From assembly GCA_910577335.1 (NCBI GenBank), contig CAJTMJ010000041.1, forward strand, positions 1-28,506: a stretch of 28,506 bases of DNA, given 5' to 3'. The notes beneath the pieces were generated by a model. The model was not told where the DNA came from. It searched no databases and was given only the letters and a program-made list of their open reading frames with translations. A program made the translations under genes and the position numbers. This DNA is from an uncultured Duncaniella sp. (GTDB lineage: Bacteria; Bacteroidota; Bacteroidia; Bacteroidales; Muribaculaceae). This document shows, one piece after another, positions 1 through 7,277 of this stretch (positions within the stretch are counted from its first letter, which is position 1; each line of letters starts with the position of its first letter).

Positions 1-40
1 TCCGACTTATACCCCAAAATTCGATGTTTTCAAATTTTTG

Positions 41-1354
41 TCATGTACTTAAATCGGTACTATAAATCCTTATATTTGACATTTCATAATATGGAATATT
101 GCCTGAGTTTACTCCTTTAAAAGCAAATTGAACTACAGAATTATCAAAAACAGTGGATGTTGGACGAAATTCTGAAATCTTCACATCATAATAATACTCC
201 GGCTTAGGTGATTCCAATAATGTTACCTTACCATTTTTTATATTAAACGATAAGGACTTTATATTCTTTAAAGGCACCATCATATCTAACCAGCCACTTT
301 CTCCCTGTTTCCGATAAACAGGATAAGCACTATAGTTACCATCTTTAAAGTTCCTTAAAAGATTCATATCGATATCACATTTCTTTGACCAATTATCCTT
401 AATAGAAATACTCTCTATTTCCACATAGGAAATTTCTCCTTGCTCAGAAATTACCTTCAAGCCTATATCACCTGAAAAATCATATATGCTCTCTTTTTCA
501 TATTCGAAAGTTTTACCGAAATCCGAAATAATTTTTAATAACGGATTGTATTTTATATATGGATTCGTCGGTTTTTCTTTAATATTTCCCGGCTGTATTA
601 AAACAGTTATACTTGTCCCAAATTTATAGGAACCGTCAATAAGCGGATTGTCTTGTGTTCGGAAAGTCTCAAGATCCAGATATTCTCCACCATATCCCCA
701 TCCCCAATTAAAATGGAAATAACCATCTTTGTATCCGTCACATATAAATGAATGTCCTGATAGTGGATGGTGACCTGAAAACATCACAGGGCGTCCTTGT
801 GATAATTCATAATAAATAATATCACTCCAAGTCTCCGAATCAAAATAATCATGTGAAAGATGCATAACAGCATCATTATATCCAAAATAATATTCCAGAG
901 CAACCGCCTCCCCATTATAAAGAGGACCTTCAGGATAAGAGTTTATTGAATGATTCATTGAAAGCGGAAGGGTAGTAGCAAACATTAAATCAGCTACCGC
1001 CCGTGATGAGTCGGAGTCCGGATCATCAGACTCATTATAACTGTCTTTCATTAAATCCCATCTGAATGGAATTTCCGCCATGGGATAATCTTTTATCATA
1101 CCATCCGGAGTTTTATAACGTCCATTCCTTAATGCTTTTTCAGGATATTTATAATAATATAAAACCTGAGAAAGTGCCACAGGTGTACAACCCGGCTCAT
1201 TCAATCCAGTTAGTTCCTTCACAGTGGCATTATATGGAGTCCCACCACTCCACTCACTTTTTAATAGCGGTTTGATTTCTGCTCTTTCATTATTAGCCGA
1301 AAAAACAATCACAGGCAATAGGATAGCGGTGATAACTAAAAATAAGCGTCTCAT
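41..1354 (-). CDS. Secreted C10-family (streptopain-like) cysteine protease without propeptide
   Basis: A 437-residue secreted protein that matches the catalytic core of peptidase family C10 (streptopain/SpeB, and the Bacteroides Bfp and Porphyromonas enzymes). I chose the ATG at 1354 because it directly begins a signal peptide (MRRLF, hydrophobic core, VFSA at about residue 20); an in-frame GTG at 1378 would add eight residues ahead of it. The nucleophile is Cys56 in EPGCTPVALSQ, the catalytic His is H201 in SGHSFICDGY, and the NWGWG active-site tryptophan motif follows at 217-221. The Cys-to-His distance (145) is close to that of mature SpeB, but only about 35 residues separate the signal peptide from Cys56, so the usual propeptide of over 100 residues is absent. 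Residues from about 265 on are an unassigned beta-rich region. The gene is AT-rich compared with its neighbours and is transcribed away from pyrG. Confidence 0.88.
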   Translation of the reverse strand: MRRLFLVITAILLPVIVFSANNERAEIKPLLKSEWSGGTPYNATVKELTGLNEPGCTPVALSQVLYYYKYPEKALRNGRYKTPDGMIKDYPMAEIPFRWDLMKDSYNESDDPDSDSSRAVADLMFATTLPLSMNHSINSYPEGPLYNGEAVALEYYFGYNDAVMHLSHDYFDSETWSDIIYYELSQGRPVMFSGHHPLSGHSFICDGYKDGYFHFNWGWGYGGEYLDLETFRTQDNPLIDGSYKFGTSITVLIQPGNIKEKPTNPYIKYNPLLKIISDFGKTFEYEKESIYDFSGDIGLKVISEQGEISYVEIESISIKDNWSKKCDIDMNLLRNFKDGNYSAYPVYRKQGESGWLDMMVPLKNIKSLSFNIKNGKVTLLESPKPEYYYDVKISEFRPTSTVFDNSVVQFAFKGVNSGNIPYYEMSNIRIYSTDLST

Positions 1355-1396
1355 GATAATGATTTTATAAATAAGCACCTAATATATTTACAATCG

Positions 1397-1404
1397 CAAA
1401 GTTA
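1397..1404 (-). promoter_or_regulatory. Candidate -7 box for the C10 protease gene
   Basis: Read on the minus strand this is TAACTTTG, which fits the Bacteroidetes -7 consensus TAnnTTTG, about 43 bases upstream of the ATG at 1354. No clear -33 TTG lies 19-21 bases further upstream, so the assignment is weak. Confidence 0.35.
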
Positions 1405-1529
1405 ACATAATTATTTGAATGTTAAAATTTTCATTATCCAATATATACTATATCTGAAGAAAATAATAATCTTAATCAAAATATTTCTTGAATATTCTAT
1501 TTTTATAACTCTTTTGCTCCGTTGGTTCG

Positions 1530-1560
1530 TTGCGTGAACCCACAATTTTTACTAATTTTG
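1530..1560 (+). promoter_or_regulatory. Bacteroidetes-type promoter of pyrG
   Basis: A TTG at 1530-1532 lies 20 bases before TAATTTTG at 1553-1560, matching the primary sigma-factor consensus of Bacteroidetes (-33 TTG and -7 TAnnTTTG). The predicted transcript starts near 1567, which leaves a leader of only about 23 bases before the GTG of pyrG and no room for a PyrR-type attenuator. Confidence 0.75.
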
Positions 1561-1589
1561 CAACTTAATTAATTTATCACCCTTTCAGC

Positions 1590-3209
1590 GTGGAAACTAA
1601 ATACATATTCGTGACCGGAGGCGTGGTTTCATCCCTTGGAAAAGGGATTATATCATCCTCCCTTGCATGTCTGCTTAAGGCTCGTGGTTACAATGTTACC
1701 ATTCAGAAGTTTGACCCGTATATCAACATCGACCCGGGAACTCTAAATCCCTACGAACACGGGGAATGTTACGTGACCGTTGACGGACACGAGGCTGATC
1801 TCGACCTCGGACACTATGAACGTTTCACCAACATTCAGACTACCCGCGCAAACAATGTGACAAGCGGCAGAATCTTCCAGAATGTCATCGACAAGGAACG
1901 CCGCGGTGATTATCTCGGAAAAACAGTGCAGATAATACCCCATGTCACTGATGAAATCAAACGCAACGTCAAGGCTCTCGGCAACACCGGAAATTTTGAT
2001 TTCGTAATCACAGAGATCGGCGGAACGGTGGGCGACATCGAATCACAGCCCTTCCTTGAAGCCGTCAGACAGCTAAGATGGGAACTTGAAGACAACTGTG
2101 TATGCGTGCATCTCACCTACGTGCCATACATCCATGCCGCCAAAGAGTTAAAGACAAAACCCACGCAGCACTCCGTGAAGCAGCTCCAGCAGCTTGGTAT
2201 CCAGCCTGACATACTCGTGCTACGCACCGAACATGACATACCGGCGGGTATGAGAAAAAAGATAGCTCAATTCTGCAACGTGTCACCCGACGCAGTGATC
2301 CAGAGCGTTGACGCTCCGTCAATCTACGATGTCCCGGTGATGATGCATGAGCAGCACCTCGACGAGATACTCCTCCGCAAGGTGAATATCGAGCCGAAAG
2401 GACAGCCTAACATGACTCCGTGGAAGGAATTCCTCACCAAGATGCACTCCGCAACCGCTCCGGTGAAAATAGGTCTTGTAGGCAAATATGTGGAGCTTCA
2501 GGACGCTTATAAGTCAATCAACGAGGCTCTTTTCCAAGCCGCCACATACAACGACCATCTCCTTGACCTGAAATATATCCACTCAGAGCGAGTGACTCCC
2601 GAGAATGTCGAAGAGCAGATGAAAGATCTCGACGGCGTGATAATAGCCCCGGGATTCGGACAGCGAGGTATCGAAGGTAAATTTGTGGCTCTCGAATGGT
2701 GCCGCAAGCACGACATACCCACATTCGGCATCTGCCTCGGTATGCAGTGCATGGTTATCGAATTTGCCCGCAATGTCCTCGGTCTTAAGGAAGCCAACTC
2801 GACAGAGATGGCGCCTAACACCCCCGACAATGTGATAGACCTCATGGAGGAACAGAAATCAATCTCCAACATGGGTGGCACAATGCGTCTCGGCGCTTAC
2901 GACTGCAGCCTGAAACCCGGCTCGAAAGTAGCCGAGGCATACGGCAAGACAGAGGTTAAGGAACGTCACCGTCACCGTTTCGAATTCAACAACGACTACC
3001 GGGAACGTTTCGAACAAGCCGGCATGAAGTGTGTGGGCGAGAACCCCGCGACACATCTTGTGGAAGTGGTGGAACTCCCTGACCATCGCTGGTTTATCGG
3101 CACACAGTATCATCCGGAATACTCATCCACTGTGCTATCACCATCCCCGCTGTTCCTCTCTTTCGTGAAAGCGGCAATCGACTATAAAAACAATAAACCA
3201 AAAGAATAA
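1590..3209 (+). CDS. pyrG: CTP synthase (glutamine-hydrolysing)
   Basis: This enzyme makes CTP from UTP using ATP and glutamine-derived ammonia, the last step of pyrimidine nucleotide synthesis. Its 539 residues match the family length. The N-terminal synthetase domain begins with the phosphate-binding stretch GGVVSSLGKG (10-19), followed by DPYINIDPGT and the GGTVGDIES motif (144-152). The C-terminal class-I glutamine amidotransferase domain has the oxyanion region PGFGQRG (354-360), nucleophile Cys382 in GICLGMQ, and the His508/Glu510 pair in QYHPEYS. The start is a GTG at 1590, chosen because it gives the canonical METKYIFVTGG N-terminus and lies just downstream of a good promoter. It stands 9 bases upstream of yidC, so the two are probably cotranscribed. 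Confidence 0.98.
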   Translation: METKYIFVTGGVVSSLGKGIISSSLACLLKARGYNVTIQKFDPYINIDPGTLNPYEHGECYVTVDGHEADLDLGHYERFTNIQTTRANNVTSGRIFQNVIDKERRGDYLGKTVQIIPHVTDEIKRNVKALGNTGNFDFVITEIGGTVGDIESQPFLEAVRQLRWELEDNCVCVHLTYVPYIHAAKELKTKPTQHSVKQLQQLGIQPDILVLRTEHDIPAGMRKKIAQFCNVSPDAVIQSVDAPSIYDVPVMMHEQHLDEILLRKVNIEPKGQPNMTPWKEFLTKMHSATAPVKIGLVGKYVELQDAYKSINEALFQAATYNDHLLDLKYIHSERVTPENVEEQMKDLDGVIIAPGFGQRGIEGKFVALEWCRKHDIPTFGICLGMQCMVIEFARNVLGLKEANSTEMAPNTPDNVIDLMEEQKSISNMGGTMRLGAYDCSLKPGSKVAEAYGKTEVKERHRHRFEFNNDYRERFEQAGMKCVGENPATHLVEVVELPDHRWFIGTQYHPEYSSTVLSPSPLFLSFVKAAIDYKNNKPKE

Positions 3210-3218
3210 TCAATAAGA

Positions 3219-5312
3219 ATGGATAAAAATTCACTTACCGGCCTACTGCTTATGGGGCTCGTGATATTCGGGTTCATGTATCTCAACCGCCCGTCGGCTG
3301 AGGAGCTCGAACGTCAACGGCTTGAACGTGAACAGATGGAAGAGCAGGAGCGACAGAAAGCCGCCGAGCCGGGGCTGCTGACGCTCGATTCCATAACACC
3401 GGCAGAAATCAACAGCATCACAGCCACCGTGCGCCAGCTCGGTGTAACAGACACCGTGACCGGTGCCACAACACTCAACGTTGACAAAGTAACCCTCTCA
3501 CTCAGTGCCGACAACGCTCTGAGCGGCGATGTTAATGTCAACGGCGAGAAGGTGCCTGTAAGCTCGATTGTCAACAACGACCTCAGCTCATTCAGCGGAA
3601 GTGTCGCTGCCGCCGCTGTGAAAAACCTGCGTGACGGTCTCGCAGCCGCTGCCCGTTACAAAGGTCTCGCCCGTCATCTTTCAGGCGACAGCACTACAGT
3701 GAAACTTGAAAACAAATATCTCTCACTCGAACTGTCAAACAAAGGTGGTGTCATTTCACGCGCCACACTCCTTGACTATGACAGCTACGATTCCACAAAG
3801 ATCGCACTGCTTGACCCGGAAACCGATTCATACGGCTTCACCCTCACATCAGCCACTCAACGCTTCGACACTCGTGAATTCTTCTTCACACCGATCGTAG
3901 AGAATGATTCTACCGTGCTGATGCAGCTCGATATGGGCGACGGAGCCAAATGGGGAATACGTTACACACTCCCCAAGGACAGCTACCTCGTAAATATAGA
4001 TGTGGTGCAGAGCGGGATGCAAGCCATCATACCTTCATCGGTGGCAAGCATGGATATGAACTGGCATCAGAAGATGCGCCGTTACGAGTCAGGACGTGTG
4101 TTCGAGGAACGTAACTCTGCATTGTACTATATGTTCATCGACGGAGATGTCGAGAACCTGAGCGAAAGCTCTGACAAGAGCAAGGAGATAAACCAGCGTC
4201 TCAAATGGATTGCCTGCAAAAACCAGTTCTTCTCGGCAGTGCTTATGGCTCGCACCAACTTCTCGTCGGCAAACCTCGAAAGCAAGGTGCTTGAAAGCCC
4301 CGAATTCATCAAGGATATGAACATTGACGTGACCATGGAATACTCCGCAGGTCTTGCCAATCCCGCATCGTTCGTGATGTATCTCGGTCCCAACTCATAT
4401 CCGTTGATGAGCGGTATTGAAAAGAATATTTTCCCCGATGAAAATATGCACCTCAACGAGCTTATACCGCTCGGTTGGCCCATCTTCCGCTGGATAAACA
4501 CTTTGATTATCATACCTCTCTTCACATTCCTTGGCAGCTTCATCTCCAACTATGGTATTATCATCCTGATTCTTACCATCTTTATCAAGATGATTCTCTT
4601 CCCGTTCACCTACAAGAGCTACATGTCACAGGCACGTATGCGCTTGCTTGCACCGGAAATCAAAGCTATCAACGATAAATATCCGGGCAATGAGAACGCC
4701 ATGAAGCGTCAGCAGGAAACCATGGCACTCTACTCTCGCGCAGGAGCCAATCCGCTGTCAGGCTGTCTGCCCCTGTTGCTGCAGATGCCGGTGCTCGTGG
4801 CTATGTTCTGGTTCTTCCCGTCAGCCATCGAATTGAGAGGTGAGTCATTCCTTTGGGCTAAAGACCTTGCGGCTCCCGATGCCATAATCTCTTGGAATGC
4901 CAACATACCTTTCATCTCAAGCACCTTCGGCAACCATGTGAGCCTGTTCTGCTTGTTGATGACTGTGACCAACATCCTCTACACTCGCATTAATATGCAG
5001 AATCAGCCGTCATCTTCAGCCATGCCGGGCATGAAGTGGATGATGTATCTGATGCCTGTGATGTTCCTGTTCATCTTCAACAACTACGCCTCAGGTCTTA
5101 GCTACTATTACTTCCTCTCACTCCTTATAACTATAGTACAGACCTACGCAGTGCGTAAGTTCGTTTCGGAAGACAAGATGCGCGCCAAGATGGCAGAAAA
5201 CGCCAAGAAACCCAAAAAGAAATCAGGTTTCATGGCTCGTCTTGAAGAAGCCCAGCGCCGCCAGCAAGCCATGCTCAGAGAACAGCAGAAACAAAAAGGA
5301 AAAAGAAGATAA
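3219..5312 (+). CDS. yidC: YidC/Oxa1 membrane protein insertase
   Basis: This inserts and folds inner-membrane proteins, alone or with SecYEG. Residues 6-23 form the N-terminal membrane anchor, followed by a charged coiled-coil-like stretch rich in Glu, Arg and Gln (27-50). An Ala/Ser-rich linker and the large periplasmic P1 beta domain reach to about 400. The conserved Oxa1 domain is at 420-650, with membrane segments near 425-465, 515-535, 570-590 and 605-645. The position equivalent to the groove arginine of E. coli YidC (R366) is Lys457 in FIKMILFPFTYKSYMSQARM, as I recall for other Bacteroidetes. The C-terminal tail is strongly basic (KKPKKKSG onward), which fits ribosome contact. At 697 residues it is on the long side. 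A hairpin terminator follows the stop codon. Confidence 0.97.
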   Translation: MDKNSLTGLLLMGLVIFGFMYLNRPSAEELERQRLEREQMEEQERQKAAEPGLLTLDSITPAEINSITATVRQLGVTDTVTGATTLNVDKVTLSLSADNALSGDVNVNGEKVPVSSIVNNDLSSFSGSVAAAAVKNLRDGLAAAARYKGLARHLSGDSTTVKLENKYLSLELSNKGGVISRATLLDYDSYDSTKIALLDPETDSYGFTLTSATQRFDTREFFFTPIVENDSTVLMQLDMGDGAKWGIRYTLPKDSYLVNIDVVQSGMQAIIPSSVASMDMNWHQKMRRYESGRVFEERNSALYYMFIDGDVENLSESSDKSKEINQRLKWIACKNQFFSAVLMARTNFSSANLESKVLESPEFIKDMNIDVTMEYSAGLANPASFVMYLGPNSYPLMSGIEKNIFPDENMHLNELIPLGWPIFRWINTLIIIPLFTFLGSFISNYGIIILILTIFIKMILFPFTYKSYMSQARMRLLAPEIKAINDKYPGNENAMKRQQETMALYSRAGANPLSGCLPLLLQMPVLVAMFWFFPSAIELRGESFLWAKDLAAPDAIISWNANIPFISSTFGNHVSLFCLLMTVTNILYTRINMQNQPSSSAMPGMKWMMYLMPVMFLFIFNNYASGLSYYYFLSLLITIVQTYAVRKFVSEDKMRAKMAENAKKPKKKSGFMARLEEAQRRQQAMLREQQKQKGKRR

Positions 5313-5334
5313 TAAATATCAGATTTAGCCTATC

Positions 5335-5384
5335 AATCGGACCGCACAGACCAATCATCAGTGGTTGGCACGTGCGGTCCGATT
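5335..5384 (+). terminator. Hairpin terminator after pyrG-yidC
   Basis: A perfect 13-base inverted repeat (arms 5335-5347 and 5372-5384; AATCGGACCGCAC and its complement) lies 22 bases after the yidC stop. The 24-base loop contains a further imperfect CCAATCA/TGGTTGG pairing. A T-rich stretch (TTTGTATTATAT) follows, which fits intrinsic termination of the yidC transcript. Confidence 0.8.
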
Positions 5385-5482
5385 TGTATTATATCAAATC
5401 ATAAACTTTGTGCCTCTAAGGGTAAAACTGACCAATAAATCAGACTTCGAGGTATATTTTTTTCTTAAAAGATGTTTAATTG

Positions 5483-5514
5483 TTTGGGGGTCTCGGAGGT
5501 TAGAGCTACCTTTG
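5483..5514 (+). promoter_or_regulatory. Bacteroidetes-type promoter of the FadL-like gene
   Basis: TTTG at 5483-5486 and TACCTTTG at 5507-5514, separated by 20 bases, match the -33/-7 consensus well. Transcription would start near 5521 and give a leader of about 60 bases before the ATG at 5583. Confidence 0.75.
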
Positions 5515-5582
5515 CGGCGATTTTTAATATCGGGCAGGAGTGCCGTGGCGGCAATGCCGGAGCCCGTCGCAATTGTAAGTTT

Positions 5583-7025
5583 ATGAATAAATTAATCATC
5601 GCAGCATTGGCTGCCGCTCTCTCCGTGGGAGCAGCCCGTGCGGAAGGCTATCAAGTCAATTCACTTTCTGCAAAACAATTAGGTATGGGCCATACTGGTG
5701 TGGCTCTCAAACTCGGAGCTGAAAGCATGTTCTTCAATCCCGCCGGCATGGCGTTCATGGATAAGACTCTCGATCTGTCAGGCTCCTTCACAGGCATTAT
5801 GCCAACTGCCACTGCCACAACCCCCGACGGCAAAAAATATGAAACTGATTGCGATGTCGCCACCCCCATCGGCGCACATGCTGCATTCTCAATCTATGAC
5901 AATCTTAAAGCCGGTGTATCATTCTATACACCCTACGGATCATCAATCAACTGGACCGACAACTGGCCCGGCGCCGTGCTTAATCAGAATGTGAGCCTTA
6001 AGGTGTTCACAATTCAGCCTACAATGTCATGGGCTATCACCCCGAAGCTTTCTGTAGGTTTGGGAGCAATGATAACTTGGGGTACCGTTGACCTTAACAA
6101 AGGTCTTGTAACCGCTGCTACAACCGACAAGGCGCTTCCCCTCTTCCAGCTTCTCAACCCCTCGCTCGTAGGCGCACAGCCATTTGGCACCACAACTCCT
6201 GCATCGGTCAACCTCAACGGCAAAGCCGAGGTTAAGGTAGGTTTCAATGTGGGTGTGATGTATGACATCACCGACCGCCTTACATTCGGTGCGTCTTACC
6301 GTTCAAAAATGGGTATGGAGGTTAAAGCAGGCAATGCAAGCGTAACATACGCCAACGCTGTGGCACAAGGTATCCTCGGAGAGTCACTTGAACTTATAAA
6401 CAATGCCAACTTCAAGGCTGAAATGCCGGCACCTTGGGTACTCGGTCTCGGTTTGTCATACAAACCTGTTGACAAGCTCACCCTTGCGTTCGACGCTCGT
6501 CTCACAGGCTGGCACGCATACAAGCAACTCGACATCGAATTTCTCGCTGACCAGTTGGCTGACTACAACCAGCATATCAAAAAGAATTACAAGAATTCAT
6601 GGTGCTACTCACTTGGCGCACAGTATGCCGTCACCGACCGGTTCGATGCCCGTCTCGGTCTTATGGTTGACACATCTCCTGTCAACAAGAATTATTACAA
6701 TCCCGAGACTCCCGGTATGACAAAAATTGAACCCACCATCGGTTTCTCTTTCCGCCCCATACCACGCCTGTCAATCGACTTGGCATTCATGTATGTTGCA
6801 GGTCTCGGTGTTGACAACGCATCTTGCGAATATCCCGACCTCCTCGGCAAGACCATGCTTGGCAAAGCAGCACAGATCGATGCTCTCGGCGACAATGCCA
6901 CCCCGGCAATGAAAGCAATGTCGGCAGCCATCAAAGCCGCAGGATTCCAGCCCACAGGTACATTCACAGCCGATTATAAGCTTCACGCACTCGTACCTTC
7001 AATCGGAATAAGTTATAATTTTTAA
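5583..7025 (+). CDS. FadL/OmpP1/TodX-type outer-membrane transport protein
   Basis: A 480-residue outer-membrane beta-barrel of the FadL family, whose members take up long-chain fatty acids or other hydrophobic molecules. The frame stays open upstream to 5472, but the ATG at 5583 directly starts a clear signal peptide (MNKLIIAALAAALSVGAARA). The mature N-terminus reads EGYQVNSLSAKQLGMGHTGVA, then ESMFFNPAGMAF: the hallmark FadL hatch region, with conserved NPAG. Alternating amphipathic strands follow, and the protein ends in SIGISYNF with a terminal Phe, as expected for BAM-dependent barrel insertion. It has its own promoter and terminator and is therefore a single-gene unit. The substrate cannot be told from sequence. 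Confidence 0.92.
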   Translation: MNKLIIAALAAALSVGAARAEGYQVNSLSAKQLGMGHTGVALKLGAESMFFNPAGMAFMDKTLDLSGSFTGIMPTATATTPDGKKYETDCDVATPIGAHAAFSIYDNLKAGVSFYTPYGSSINWTDNWPGAVLNQNVSLKVFTIQPTMSWAITPKLSVGLGAMITWGTVDLNKGLVTAATTDKALPLFQLLNPSLVGAQPFGTTTPASVNLNGKAEVKVGFNVGVMYDITDRLTFGASYRSKMGMEVKAGNASVTYANAVAQGILGESLELINNANFKAEMPAPWVLGLGLSYKPVDKLTLAFDARLTGWHAYKQLDIEFLADQLADYNQHIKKNYKNSWCYSLGAQYAVTDRFDARLGLMVDTSPVNKNYYNPETPGMTKIEPTIGFSFRPIPRLSIDLAFMYVAGLGVDNASCEYPDLLGKTMLGKAAQIDALGDNATPAMKAMSAAIKAAGFQPTGTFTADYKLHALVPSIGISYNF

Positions 7026-7046
7026 AATAATACATTAAGTCAGGTT

Positions 7047-7083
7047 ACCCCCGCCACTACCTCCCACAGGTGATGGCGGGGGT
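7047..7083 (+). terminator. Hairpin terminator after the FadL-like gene
   Basis: The arms ACCCCCGCCA (7047-7056) and TGGCGGGGGT (7074-7083) are a perfect 10-bp GC-rich stem, extended inward by four more pairs after a two-base mismatch. It starts 21 bases after the stop codon. The downstream T-tract is weak, so termination efficiency is uncertain. Confidence 0.7.
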
Positions 7084-7160
7084 TCCTGCATATTTATATA
7101 AGAAGTTTCAGCCTGAGTTTAACATTTTATAAAAAGTTTAAATCAGTTCTATGTTAAATT

Positions 7161-7191
7161 TTTGATTTTAATATAGATTTAATTATCTTTG
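7161..7191 (+). promoter_or_regulatory. Bacteroidetes-type promoter of the SNF2 cluster
   Basis: TTTG at 7161-7164 and TATCTTTG at 7184-7191 with a 19-base spacer fit the consensus closely. The predicted start near 7198 leaves a leader of about 80 bases ahead of the ATG at 7278. No equally good promoter was found further along the cluster, so this may drive several downstream genes. Confidence 0.75.
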
Positions 7192-7277
7192 TGGTTTATT
7201 CCTAATTATGTCTTTATCAAACGAATTGAAGGGATACTGACACGAAATAGGAGTGGAGTGTACTATCTATTTTATTT

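Noticed and set aside
1355..1378. GTG start of the C10 protease
   Set aside because: It adds eight residues before the basic-hydrophobic signal peptide that begins neatly at the ATG at 1354.
5472..5582. N-terminal extension of the FadL-like protein
   Set aside because: The extended start would place 37 residues before a clear signal peptide and would overlap the predicted promoter.
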